A stretch of DNA of 49,775 bases from Verrucomicrobiota bacterium. GTDB taxonomy: Bacteria; Verrucomicrobiota; Verrucomicrobiia; Verrucomicrobiales; DEV007. The notes under the pieces are model-generated. The model did no database searches and was not told the origin of the DNA. It saw only the letters and a program-made list of their open reading frames with translations. The DNA lies in assembly GCA_003402735.1 (NCBI GenBank), contig QQNE01000020.1, positions 1 through 49,775 of the forward strand. The letters run 5' to 3'. Each line of letters opens with the position of its first letter. Position 1 is the first letter of the stretch. Both the position numbers and the translations under genes were made by a program. This document shows positions 15,820 to 25,533 of this stretch, piece after piece.

Positions 15820-17691
15820 TCAGTAACGGCTGATCAGCAGGTCCCGCTGCCACAACAATTCCTTGGGCATGTGGTCCCACAATTTGAGGAACAACTCCTC
15901 GTGCCCAAGGGTTTGGGCCAGCAGCGTTTCCGGATCAATTCGCATGAGCTCGTCCCAGCGCTCCCGGGGAAAATGAAGTCCCTCCCACTCCAAGTCATCG
16001 TGTCGCGGCATCCATCCGAGCTGCGTTTCGCGGGCTTGTCCCCGGCCATTGACGCGGTCGACGATCCATTTCAGGACCCGCATGTTCTCGCCGAATCCCG
16101 GCCAGAGCCAAGACCCATCTTCTCCGCGCCGGAACCAGTTCACATGAAAAATGCGGGGAGGGTCGGTGACCATTTTTCCCATTTTGAGCCAATGGCGGAA
16201 GTAATCGCCCATGTGATAGCCGCAGAAGGGGAGCATGGCGAAGGGATCGCGCCGGAGTTCCCCGACTTTGCCCTCGGCTGCGGCGGTCTGTTCCGAGGCC
16301 ACGGTGGCTCCGAGGTAGACACCGTGCTGCCAGTTGAAGCTCTGGAAGACGAGGGGGATCGTCGACATGCGGCGCCCGCCGAACACGATGGCGCCGATCT
16401 CGACGCCTGCCGGGTCTTCCCACGAGGGATCCAGAGTGGGGCAATTCACCGCCGGAGCCGTGAAACGGCTGTTGGGGTGGCTGGAGGGAACGGGCGTTCC
16501 GTCGGGGCCGGTTTGTCCCGGAGTCCAAGGGTTGCCGCGCCAATCGATGAGGCGTTGCGGCGGTTCCTTGGTCATGCCTTCCCACCAGACATCGCCGTCC
16601 TCGGTCAGGGCCACATTGGTGAAAATGGTGTCCCGGGCGCAGCAGGCCATGGCCATGGGGTTGGTGTCCTTGCTGGTCCCCGGAGCGACCCCGAAAAAAC
16701 CGGCTTCGGGATTGATGGCTCGGAGTCGGCCGTTGGGGTCCGGTTTGATCCAGGCGATGTCGTCGCCCACGCAGGTTACTTTCCAACCTTTGTCCGCCAA
16801 GCTCGCGGGAGGCACCATCATGGCGAAGTTTGTCTTGCCGCAGGCACTGGGAAAAGCGGCGGTGATGTAGGTCTTCTTTCCGGAGGGGTCGGTGACGCCC
16901 AGGATGAGCATGTGTTCGGCCAGCCAACCTTCGTCGCGGCCCATGGTCCCGGCGATTCGCAAAGCAAAGCATTTTTTGCCGAGCAAGGCGTTTCCTCCGT
17001 AACCGGACCCGATGCTGAGGATTGTGCGCTCCTCTGGAAAATGGGCGATGCAGGTTTGTTCCGGGCAGCAGGGCCAGGGGACATCATCCGTCTCGGTGAG
17101 GATGGGGCGGAGAACCGAGTGCACACAGCGCACCCAGTCCCGGCTTTCGCCGATGATTTCCCAAACCGTGGGCGTGACCCGGGTCATGATCCGCATGCTG
17201 ACCACCGCATAGGGAGAATCCGTGAGTTGGATGCCCACCCGTGAAATCGGGGACCCGGCGGGTCCCATGCTGAACGGGATGACGTATAGGGTCCGGCCGC
17301 GCATGCAACCGCGGGCGGCCTCGTTGATCCGGCGTTTCATGATGTCCGGGTGTAGCCAATGGTTGGTCGGTCCGGCATCGTCTTTGGAGATCGAACAGAT
17401 GAAGGTGCGGCTCTCCACGCGGGCCACGTCCCTCGGATCTGAGCGGAACAGATAGCTGTTGGGCCGTTTCTCCGGGTTCAGCCGCAGGCATTGCCCTTTG
17501 GTCACCATCATATCGAAGAGGGCGTCCGTCTCCTCGGCGGAGCCGTCCACCCAGTGAATCCGGTCCGGTTCCACCAAACGGGCGATCCGGTCCACCCAGC
17601 GCAGGATGTGTTTGTTGGAGGTGGGCGGCTCCGAACGCAGCGGATAGTTGCAATGGGGGGCGACGGTGATCGGGGCTGTGGCACTGCTCAT
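15820..17691 (-). CDS. pckG: Phosphoenolpyruvate carboxykinase (GTP)
   Basis: The 623-residue length fits the GTP-dependent class. Visible motifs are the P-loop with its reactive cysteine ([12 protein letters not shown]), the metal-binding [10 protein letters not shown], the [13 protein letters not shown] segment and the nucleotide-binding [10 protein letters not shown]. The enzyme interconverts oxaloacetate and PEP with GTP/GDP in the cytoplasm, at the entry to gluconeogenesis. The frame is open far upstream, but ATG 17691 gives the expected N-terminus (residues lead into the [10 protein letters not shown] helix) and is preceded by AAGGGA, placed very close to the start. A divergent 186-bp gap separates it from the FHA gene. 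Confidence 0.96.
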   Translation of the reverse strand: MSSATAPITVAPHCNYPLRSEPPTSNKHILRWVDRIARLVEPDRIHWVDGSAEETDALFDMMVTKGQCLRLNPEKRPNSYLFRSDPRDVARVESRTFICSISKDDAGPTNHWLHPDIMKRRINEAARGCMRGRTLYVIPFSMGPAGSPISRVGIQLTDSPYAVVSMRIMTRVTPTVWEIIGESRDWVRCVHSVLRPILTETDDVPWPCCPEQTCIAHFPEERTILSIGSGYGGNALLGKKCFALRIAGTMGRDEGWLAEHMLILGVTDPSGKKTYITAAFPSACGKTNFAMMVPPASLADKGWKVTCVGDDIAWIKPDPNGRLRAINPEAGFFGVAPGTSKDTNPMAMACCARDTIFTNVALTEDGDVWWEGMTKEPPQRLIDWRGNPWTPGQTGPDGTPVPSSHPNSRFTAPAVNCPTLDPSWEDPAGVEIGAIVFGGRRMSTIPLVFQSFNWQHGVYLGATVASEQTAAAEGKVGELRRDPFAMLPFCGYHMGDYFRHWLKMGKMVTDPPRIFHVNWFRRGEDGSWLWPGFGENMRVLKWIVDRVNGRGQARETQLGWMPRHDDLEWEGLHFPRERWDELMRIDPETLLAQTLGHEELFLKLWDHMPKELLWQRDLLISRY

Positions 17692-17877
17692 TCCCTTGCA
17701 GGTAGCATGCCCCGCACCAACCTCCAAACGGAAGCGCATGTAGCGGAAAGAACAGGCCGGGTTTGTCCTTGTTTCCCGTCTTTCCTGCGCTGCAAAAATC
17801 GGCTTCCAAGGCACGCCGCAATCTGCCATGCTCGAAAGACAGTCTTTTCGGAAAGAGATCTTCGGCAGCCATCCCCA

Positions 17878-18717
17878 ATGCCAACGCTCATCATCGAGTT
17901 CCCAAACGGCAAAAAGAAAGAATACCTGGTGACCGGGCCCAGCATGTTGATCGGTCGGAAACCGGACAACCCCATCCATGTCCCGGACTCCTTTGTGTCC
18001 GGTCGTCACGCGGAAGTCCGGCGGCTGGAGGATGGCGATTATCAACTGGAGGATATCGGTTCCCACAACGGCACCGAGGTCAACGGCCGTCGGCTGCAGG
18101 GACCCGTGGTCTTGCGCGATGGCGATCACATCTCGCTCGGGGGAATCACCGGCTGGTTCCGCCTGTCGGATCCGGTCAATCCGGCACCGACGTCCGACTC
18201 CACCTCCCTGCCTCCCAAGACGGGGTCGATCTCCACCGCCGCCATGAACGGGCCCACCCAGAGGGTCTGGCCCATGTCGCTCACCCCGGCACCGCTCCAA
18301 CCGCCTCCCGCAGAACTCGTCGAGGCAAACCAGAAGTTGCGGGCGGCGCGGGACGAATTGGCTGTGGTCAGGAAAAGTCTGGAGGCCGTTCAAGCCGAGC
18401 TGGCTCAATCCAGGAAAGAACTCGCCGATTCCAAGTCCGAGATTGAAGATTTGCGCAAGGAGAAGACCGCTGAGCTCGCCCTCCTCGAGGAGCGGCGCCG
18501 GGTGGCTCGCGAGGAAACCGAGGAGGCCAAAGCCGAGGCCGCCCGGCACCGGGCCGCCGCCCAGCAGGCCGAGGCGCGACTGGATCAAGTTCGCGAGCTC
18601 ACCGAAACGATGCGTCAGGAAGAGCGGTCGCTCACCGAGCGGCTCCAAATCCTGCATCGGCAGCAGTTTGCGCTGGAGCAGCGGTCAAAAGAAGAGTCTT
18701 CCTCCGCCACGTCGTGA
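17878..18717 (+). CDS. FHA-domain protein with long coiled coil
   Basis: The 279-residue protein has an N-terminal FHA domain (about 1-95) with the phosphothreonine-binding residues in [16 protein letters not shown] and [10 protein letters not shown] Pro/Ser/Thr linker follows, and from about residue 145 to 265 an Ala/Glu/Arg-rich heptad region predicts a coiled coil. No signal peptide or membrane segment. FHA domains read Ser/Thr phosphorylation, but no kinase gene is nearby. Its stop overlaps the GTG of the next gene (GTGA at 18714-18717), suggesting translational coupling with an exported haem protein, an odd pairing. Confidence 0.88.
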   Translation: MPTLIIEFPNGKKKEYLVTGPSMLIGRKPDNPIHVPDSFVSGRHAEVRRLEDGDYQLEDIGSHNGTEVNGRRLQGPVVLRDGDHISLGGITGWFRLSDPVNPAPTSDSTSLPPKTGSISTAAMNGPTQRVWPMSLTPAPLQPPPAELVEANQKLRAARDELAVVRKSLEAVQAELAQSRKELADSKSEIEDLRKEKTAELALLEERRRVAREETEEAKAEAARHRAAAQQAEARLDQVRELTETMRQEERSLTERLQILHRQQFALEQRSKEESSSATS

Positions 18718-21320
18718 TCACGCCTTTTCTCCATCGGGCGCGGGGCCGGAGTCGGAGGGTGGTTCCGCTGGTTTGGTCCGCGCTGTTCGCCTCTCTGCTG
18801 GGCCCGGCAGTTGGTGAGGTCGCCCCGCCGCAAGCGGTCCTCCCAGGGGTGCGTTTCACGTTGCTGGCGGAGCAACCTGCCGTGGTGACGCCCACCGGGG
18901 TGGACGTGGATGACGGCGGACGGATCTGGGTGGTGGCTTGTCACACCCACATGCCGCCTCCGGACTACGCCGGGCCCAAGTTCGATGAAGTGCTCGTCTT
19001 TTCAGCGGATGGCCAGCGGCGGGCTGTCTTTTCCGAACAGACGGTTCACACCATGGACCTGGAGTTGGGACCGGATGGCTGGGTCTATCTTGCCGAGAGG
19101 GGCCGCGTTCTCCGTTTGCGGGATGGGGACGGCGATGGCCGGGCGGACCAGAGTCAGGACCTCGCCATTTTGGCGACGGACGGCGATTACCCACACAACG
19201 CGCTCTCCGGGTTGGCTTGGCACCCGGACGGCTCGCTTTGGTTCGGGCTGGGCGAGAATTTCGCCAAGCCCTGGACCTTGACTGGGAAGGATGGGCGCTC
19301 TTTCCGCGGGACAGGGGAGGGCGGCGTGTTTCGCATGGCTCCGGATGGGACCGGCCTCCATCGGGTGGCCCGGGGAATGTGGAATCCCTTTGGGCTCTCT
19401 GTCCGGGAGGACGGGGAGGTCTTTGCCACGGACAATGATCCCGGGGAAAGTCCTCCGTGTCGCCTGCTTCACATCGTTGAGGGCGGCGACTACGGATACA
19501 ACCGGCGTTACGGCGCCGATGCCTCTCATCCCTTTTCCGGCTGGAACGGGGAGCGGCGCGGCACGCTTCCCATGGTGCATCCGACCGGGGAAGCTCCGTG
19601 TGGAGTGGTGGCGCTCGGGAGCGGTCTCATCGTTCCCTCCTGGAGTGATCACCGCATCGATTTCCTTCCGTTGACCCGCAAGGGGGCCAGCTTCGGGGCC
19701 AAGCGGTTTGCCCTGGTCCAGGGGGATGCGTTTTTCCGGCCCACCGGGATCGCTGCGGTCCCGGGTCGGAACGCCTGGGTGGTGGCGGACTGGGTCGATG
19801 GCCGTTATCCGGTGCACGGGTTCGGGCGCCTCTGGAAACTGGAGGTGGATCTCCAGGTCGCCGCCTCATGGCTCGGTTCTCTCGCTTTGGAGCCGCCCAC
19901 GGAAGCGGCAAAGCTGTCCGCGGTCTTGCGTTCCGGTCAGGGGGCGGCCGGGATTGGTCAGGATGAACTCTTCAGGTTGGCGACGGATCCGGATCCGTTT
20001 GTGGCCCGGGCGGCCTTGCAGGCGCTCTCCCGGAAGGCTGCGCCGTGGACTCCGGAGATCGTGCGCGCCTGGGCCCCGGGGAATCGACTGCGGGCCATCC
20101 TCGCCTTGCGGCTGTGTTCCGGGCTCGGGGACGCGGAGGGCTGGATGCGATTTTTTCTGGCCGATGCCGATCCGGCGGTGAGCTTTGAAGCCCTGCGCTG
20201 GATCGGGGATGCCAGCGCGATGGCCCTGCTTGCGGAGGTGGAATCGTTCCTGGGCCAACCCGGCCTCGATTTTGAACGGTTCGAGGCCGCCCTGGCGGCG
20301 CGCAACGTCTTGCTGGGCAAGCCGGAGGCCGGGGTTCGGGATCCGGATCTTCTTCTGGCCAAGGTGCTGGATGCCTCCAGTCCGGCCCGGATCCGGGCCA
20401 TGGCCCTGCGTCTTTTGCCGAGCGCGCCCTTGAAGTCGGCGGCGGATGGCCGCCCCCCGGCTAGGAATTTTCCCAAGGGCCTGACCCTTGACTTGCTCGA
20501 TCAACTCCTCGCGACGGGCGACCCGGATCTCTCCTTGGAAGTGGTCCGCACCTTGGGTGATCAACCGATTCTGGCGGCCTCCCGTCTGGCAGCTGTGGCG
20601 TCGGACCCGGGGCGTCTGCCGCTCCTCCGCGCCGAGGCGGTGGTGGCTTTGCAAGCCGTGTCTGGCGAACATCGTCCCTTGCTGGTCGCCCTCGCCCGGG
20701 ATTCTGAAGCCGTGGTGCGGGAGGAAGCCTTGCGCGCCTTGCGGGGTTTGGCGTTGGATCCCGACGAAATCTCCATCCTGCGCCAAGTGGCGGCATCGCA
20801 TCCAGAGGCAGCCGATGCGGTGCGCGCCGTCTTGGAGCCGGGGTTCCTGGCCATGGGACGCCCTGCGCCGGGGGAGGTGGACGATTGGATCAAACGGATC
20901 GCCGCCGTTCCGGGGCCCGCCGACCCTGAAGCCGGGCGCCGAATTTTTCATGCGAGCCGTTTTGCGCTTTGCTCCCAGTGTCACCGGAATGACGGGCGCG
21001 GGCAAGTGGTCGGACCGGATCTCAGTCAGGGGCGCGACCGGGGCCTTCTCCTGCAGTCCATCCTCGACCCGAGTGCCGCCATCGCTCCGGAGTATCTACC
21101 CCGTCGGCTCGATCTGAGGGACGGAACCAGCTTCACGGGGATCCGGCTCCGGTCCAGCACCCAGGAAGTGATGCGGGATGTCTACGGTCAGAACCGGAGT
21201 TTTGCCCTCGACCAAATCGTTGGGGTCACGGAACTGGACAATTCCTTCATGCCGCCCGGCTTGGTCCTTGGGCTGACGGATCGGGAAGTGCGGGACTTGC
21301 TCGCCTATCTGGAGCAGTGA
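18714..21320 (+). CDS. PVC-type haem-binding dehydrogenase with HEAT-like repeats
   Basis: The 868-residue protein begins with a signal sequence (VVPLVWSALFASLLGPAVG). The N-terminal half (about 30-390) is a six-bladed propeller of the membrane-bound dehydrogenase/glucose-sorbosone dehydrogenase type (GVDVDDGGRIWV, NALSGLAWHPDGSLWFG, NPFGLSVREDGEVFATDND). A central helical region (about 400-690) has HEAT-like repeats. The C-terminal PVC haem domain contains one CSQCH motif and ends with the DREVRDLLAYLEQ-type helix. Such proteins are thought to oxidise sugars or aldehydes and pass electrons to the haem; substrate unknown. GTG start overlaps the FHA stop. Convergent with the peroxidase gene 12 bp away. 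Confidence 0.93.
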   Translation: MITPFLHRARGRSRRVVPLVWSALFASLLGPAVGEVAPPQAVLPGVRFTLLAEQPAVVTPTGVDVDDGGRIWVVACHTHMPPPDYAGPKFDEVLVFSADGQRRAVFSEQTVHTMDLELGPDGWVYLAERGRVLRLRDGDGDGRADQSQDLAILATDGDYPHNALSGLAWHPDGSLWFGLGENFAKPWTLTGKDGRSFRGTGEGGVFRMAPDGTGLHRVARGMWNPFGLSVREDGEVFATDNDPGESPPCRLLHIVEGGDYGYNRRYGADASHPFSGWNGERRGTLPMVHPTGEAPCGVVALGSGLIVPSWSDHRIDFLPLTRKGASFGAKRFALVQGDAFFRPTGIAAVPGRNAWVVADWVDGRYPVHGFGRLWKLEVDLQVAASWLGSLALEPPTEAAKLSAVLRSGQGAAGIGQDELFRLATDPDPFVARAALQALSRKAAPWTPEIVRAWAPGNRLRAILALRLCSGLGDAEGWMRFFLADADPAVSFEALRWIGDASAMALLAEVESFLGQPGLDFERFEAALAARNVLLGKPEAGVRDPDLLLAKVLDASSPARIRAMALRLLPSAPLKSAADGRPPARNFPKGLTLDLLDQLLATGDPDLSLEVVRTLGDQPILAASRLAAVASDPGRLPLLRAEAVVALQAVSGEHRPLLVALARDSEAVVREEALRALRGLALDPDEISILRQVAASHPEAADAVRAVLEPGFLAMGRPAPGEVDDWIKRIAAVPGPADPEAGRRIFHASRFALCSQCHRNDGRGQVVGPDLSQGRDRGLLLQSILDPSAAIAPEYLPRRLDLRDGTSFTGIRLRSSTQEVMRDVYGQNRSFALDQIVGVTELDNSFMPPGLVLGLTDREVRDLLAYLEQ

Positions 21321-21332
21321 ATCGCGCGAGGA

Positions 21333-22352
21333 TCAGTCGTGTTTGGGGGCCGGGGTGGAAGGCCCGCTTTCCGGAAGAGCTGGCGGCTCGACATAAGCGG
21401 CATCGACGCGTCCGGTGAGCGAGCGGAGGAACGCGGCGATATCCGCCACATCCTCGGTGGGGAGTTGGCGACCCAACTGGTATTCGGCCATCAAGGCCAC
21501 CGCGACTTCGAGGCTGTTGACGGATCCGTCGTGGAAGTAGGGGCCCGTTTCGGCGATGTTGCGGAGGCTGGGGACTTTGAAGAATCCTTTTTCAGCGGGG
21601 TTCCCGGAAATCTTGGAACGCCCCTCGTCGTTGAGGAAGGGCCACGGTTTCACCAGGCCGACCTTTTGGTAGAGCATGCCGCCGAGGACCGGGCCGTTGT
21701 GGCAAGCGGTGCAACCGGTCGAGAGAAACTTGGAGAGACCGCGCTTTTCATCCGCGGTGAGGGCGTCTTCCTTGCCGTCGAGGTAGTCGTCAAACCGGGA
21801 CGGAGTGCTGAGCTTGCGCTCAAACGCGCCGATCGCTTTGGCCACATTGTCGTAGGTGACCGGATCTTTCTCTCCGGGGAAAGCGGCGGCAAAGTGCGGT
21901 TGGTAGCCGGGAATGGACTTCAAGACCTGGATGACATAGGCCTCGTTCGGCATCGCCATTTCTCCGCCGGCCAGGATCGGTCCCTTGGCCTGGGCTTCGA
22001 CATCAGCGGCTCGTCCGTCCCAGAACTGGGCGAGGTGCGCGGCGGCGTTCAACACCGTGGGGGAATTGCGTCCCGTCTTGTGTCCGGCATGGCCATCGCT
22101 GAACGGCTTGCCGTCCACTCCGAACGACGCCAACCCGTGGCAGGAATTGCAGGAGATTTCCTGGCTCAGGGAGAGGCGGGGTTCGAAATAGAGCATGCGG
22201 CCCAGGGCGATTTTTTCCGGGGTCGATGGATTTGCCGGGTTGGGCCATTCGGCGGGGAGCTTTCCGAACAGGGCGAGTTGGGCGCGATCAACTTCGGCGG
22301 CGCCGATGCTGGAGAGGAGGGGGAGCAGAAGGAAAAACAGGGAAGCTTTCAT
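21333..22352 (-). CDS. Dihaem cytochrome c peroxidase (CcpA/MauG family)
   Basis: A 339-residue protein with a signal peptide (MKASLFFLLLPLLSSIGAA). It carries two haem motifs, CNSCH in the N-terminal domain and CTACH in the C-terminal domain, plus the family segments GRMLYFEPRLS, NSPTVLNAA, FWDGRA and VPSLRNIAETGPYFHDGS. Bacterial dihaem peroxidases reduce hydrogen peroxide in the periplasm with electrons from small cytochromes; MauG-like members oxidise other substrates. It shares a 186-bp divergent gap with gap. Confidence 0.93.
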   Translation of the reverse strand: MKASLFFLLLPLLSSIGAAEVDRAQLALFGKLPAEWPNPANPSTPEKIALGRMLYFEPRLSLSQEISCNSCHGLASFGVDGKPFSDGHAGHKTGRNSPTVLNAAAHLAQFWDGRAADVEAQAKGPILAGGEMAMPNEAYVIQVLKSIPGYQPHFAAAFPGEKDPVTYDNVAKAIGAFERKLSTPSRFDDYLDGKEDALTADEKRGLSKFLSTGCTACHNGPVLGGMLYQKVGLVKPWPFLNDEGRSKISGNPAEKGFFKVPSLRNIAETGPYFHDGSVNSLEVAVALMAEYQLGRQLPTEDVADIAAFLRSLTGRVDAAYVEPPALPESGPSTPAPKHD

Positions 22353-22465
22353 GTGTCCTGGCGAGGGGATTCCTTGGAGTTTACGATTCCACGAAGGCTA
22401 TGGATTTATCAAGCTGCAATCTTGGCTTCTCCGGGCGAGGGTCGGGCGTTTCTGGAGGCAAGGGT

Positions 22466-22494
22466 TTGACTTTCCCTTTCGGATTGCCATCTTG
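22466..22494 (+). promoter_or_regulatory. Candidate promoter of gap-pgk
   Basis: TTGACT at 22466-22471 is a near-consensus -35 box. A 16-17 bp spacer leads to CATCTT/ATCTTG, a poor -10. It lies about 45 bp upstream of the gap start. Confidence 0.35.
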
Positions 22495-22505
22495 CCGCCC
22501 GTTAA

Positions 22506-23549
<1,044 letters not shown>

Positions 23550-23584
23550 CCGGCGGCCTCTCCAAGTCCCCAGCGAATTCTCCC

Positions 23585-24787
23585 ATGCCCAAGCGAACCA
23601 TTTCCGGACTCGACGTCCAAGGAAAGCGCGTCCTCGTGCGCGTCGATTTCAACGTGCCGCAGGACAAGGCCGGTGCCATCACCGACGACACCCGGATCCG
23701 GGCCGCCTTGCCGACCCTCAACGCTCTTCTCACCGGAGGCGCGAAGGTGATCCTGATGTCTCACCTGGGACGTCCGGATGGACAGCCGAAACCCGAGTAT
23801 TCGTTGGCTCCGGTGGCCCAACGTCTCGCGGAACTGGTCAGCGCTCCGGTCAAGTTCGCCGCGGATTGCGTCGGATCGGTGGCCGAGAGCGCCGTGGCGG
23901 CGCTGGCGCCCGGGGAAATTCTGCTCTTGGAAAACGTCCGTTACCACGCTGGGGAAGAGAAGAATGATCCCGAGTTTGCCCGCAAACTGGCCAGCCTGGG
24001 AGAGATCTATGTGAACGACGCCTTCGGCACCGCTCACCGGGCGCATGCCTCAACGGCCGGGGTGACCGCTTATCTCCCGGTAAGCGTGGCCGGTTTCCTC
24101 ATTGAGCGCGAGCTGGAATACTTGGCCGGCAAGCTGGAGAATCCTGCCCGGCCGTTCGTGGTCATCATGGGGGGCAAAAAAGTCTCGGACAAGATCGAGA
24201 TCATCACCAGTCTCCTTCCCAAGGCGAACACCTTCCTCATCGGAGGGGCCATGGCCTACACGTTCCTCAAGGCCCAGGGTCATCAGGTCGGCAAGAGCCT
24301 CGTCGAGGCCGACAAACTCGATCTCGCCCTCGACATCCTCAAAAAGGCGGCAGAGCACAACGTGCGGTTCCTTCTCCCCGTCGATTCCCGGCACACCGCC
24401 GAGTTCAAGGAGGGGGCGGAAACCCAGGTTTGCGCCCCGTTCAGCGAGGGCGGGTTCATTCCTGCGGACCGTGAGGGGATCGATATCGGAGATCGGGCCA
24501 TCGAAGTCTTCAAAGCGGAGATCGCCAGCGCCGGGACCATTCTCTGGAACGGTCCCATGGGCGTGTTTGAGATCGAGGCTTTCGCCAAGGGCACCCGGGC
24601 GGTGGCCGAAGCCGTGGCCGCGTCCAGCGCCGTGAGCATCATCGGCGGCGGAGATTCCGTCACCGCAATCAACAAGTTTGGCCTCGGCGATCGCGTGACG
24701 TTCATGTCCACCGGAGGCGGGGCCTCCCTCGAGCTTCTCGAAGGCAAAGTTCTCCCCGGCATCGCCGCGCTCCAGGACCAAGCTTGA
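23585..24787 (+). CDS. pgk: Phosphoglycerate kinase
   Basis: The 400-residue protein has KRVLVRVDFNVP, the substrate-binding ILMSHLGRP, the hinge and ADP-binding MGGKKVSDKI and the C-terminal IIGGGDSV motifs of PGK in the expected order. It transfers phosphate from 1,3-bisphosphoglycerate to ADP. ATG 23585 gives the family N-terminus (MPKRTISGLDVQGKRV); the frame is open upstream only by chance. Second gene of the gap operon. Confidence 0.97.
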   Translation: MPKRTISGLDVQGKRVLVRVDFNVPQDKAGAITDDTRIRAALPTLNALLTGGAKVILMSHLGRPDGQPKPEYSLAPVAQRLAELVSAPVKFAADCVGSVAESAVAALAPGEILLLENVRYHAGEEKNDPEFARKLASLGEIYVNDAFGTAHRAHASTAGVTAYLPVSVAGFLIERELEYLAGKLENPARPFVVIMGGKKVSDKIEIITSLLPKANTFLIGGAMAYTFLKAQGHQVGKSLVEADKLDLALDILKKAAEHNVRFLLPVDSRHTAEFKEGAETQVCAPFSEGGFIPADREGIDIGDRAIEVFKAEIASAGTILWNGPMGVFEIEAFAKGTRAVAEAVAASSAVSIIGGGDSVTAINKFGLGDRVTFMSTGGGASLELLEGKVLPGIAALQDQA

Positions 24788-24835
24788 ATCGCCCCCGTTT
24801 CCAGGGGAGGATGATCGACCGTTTTTTTGTTGGTC

Positions 24836-25518
24836 ATGCAAGCGATCTCCCTCGCGGCAATGCTCCTCGCGGTCCTTCCGGCCGAGGATTTGAGTGTGCT
24901 GACTCCGGGGCCTGACTGCACCACTCCGGATCAGTTTCTGGAGCATTGGCTCGCGTCCAGGGTCGAGGAAGCGATCGCGCGGCGCCGGGATGAGTTTGAG
25001 AAAACGATCAAGAGCGCGGCGGCGTGTCAGAAGTGGCAGGAGGAGCGTCGCGCCTTTTTTCGGGTGCGCATCGGTGGTCTGCCAGAGCGCACTCCGCTCA
25101 ATGCCCAAATCACCGGCACGCTGAAGGGCGAGGGATATCGCATCGAGAAGATTCTTTTGGAGACCCGGCCTGGGTTCCATCTCACCGCGTATCTCCTCGG
25201 TGAGAGCTATGTGGGGATGCGAGTCACGGACGTCGGGCACTGGGCGGAGGGGATGGCATCGGGAGCGATCGGTCCCAAGCCGTCCTCAATCGCCCTGGTG
25301 GTCATCGGTTAGGCCGCCGTTCCCGCACTTCACGCCGCCGCTCTGGATCCTGACCGTTTCACTTCAGTCACGCTGCGCCGGAGACGCGGGATCAGACCGT
25401 GAACATGGTCCACGGAGTGTTGCGGGTCTACGACCTGCCGGATTTGATTGCTCTTGGCGGAGTGGAAAAGGTCAGGGTCGAGGCGCCCGTGGACGGGATG
25501 GGAAACCGGCTGGAGTGA
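24836..25518 (+). pseudogene. Decayed acetylxylan-esterase-like secreted hydrolase gene (internal deletion, stop, frameshift)
   Basis: The N-terminal part (signal peptide MQAISLAAMLLAVLPAE, then FFRVRIGGLPERTPLN and GYRIEKILLETRPGFHLTA) matches the start of the large AXE1-like esterases common in Planctomycetes and Verrucomicrobia. At about 25190 it jumps directly to what looks like the family's C-terminus (YLLGESYVGMR). The catalytic alpha/beta-hydrolase core, several hundred residues, is missing. The remaining frame meets TAG at 25310-25312 where Glu is expected (ALVVIG-stop-AAVPALHAAALDPDRF). Beyond LRR near 25374 the frame shifts, and the tail resumes in another frame as QTVNMVHGVLRVYDLPDLIAL and ends at TGA 25516-25518. 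Three independent lesions make this a pseudogene. A short reading frame 24836-25312 remains intact and could still be translated. Confidence 0.8.
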
Positions 25519-25533
25519 ATCCGCGGATGTTTG

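Noticed and set aside
15076-17244. Long plus-strand open frame (722 aa) opposite pckG and the pseudopilin genes
   Set aside because: Antisense shadow of GC-rich coding sequence; composition is Gly/His/Arg-rich with no domain, while the minus strand carries clear PEPCK motifs.
24788-24835. Terminator after pgk (CCCC...GGGG with a later run of seven T)
   Set aside because: The T-run lies about 15 nt beyond the stem and inside another weak GACC/GGTC pairing, so it does not fit a rho-independent terminator well.
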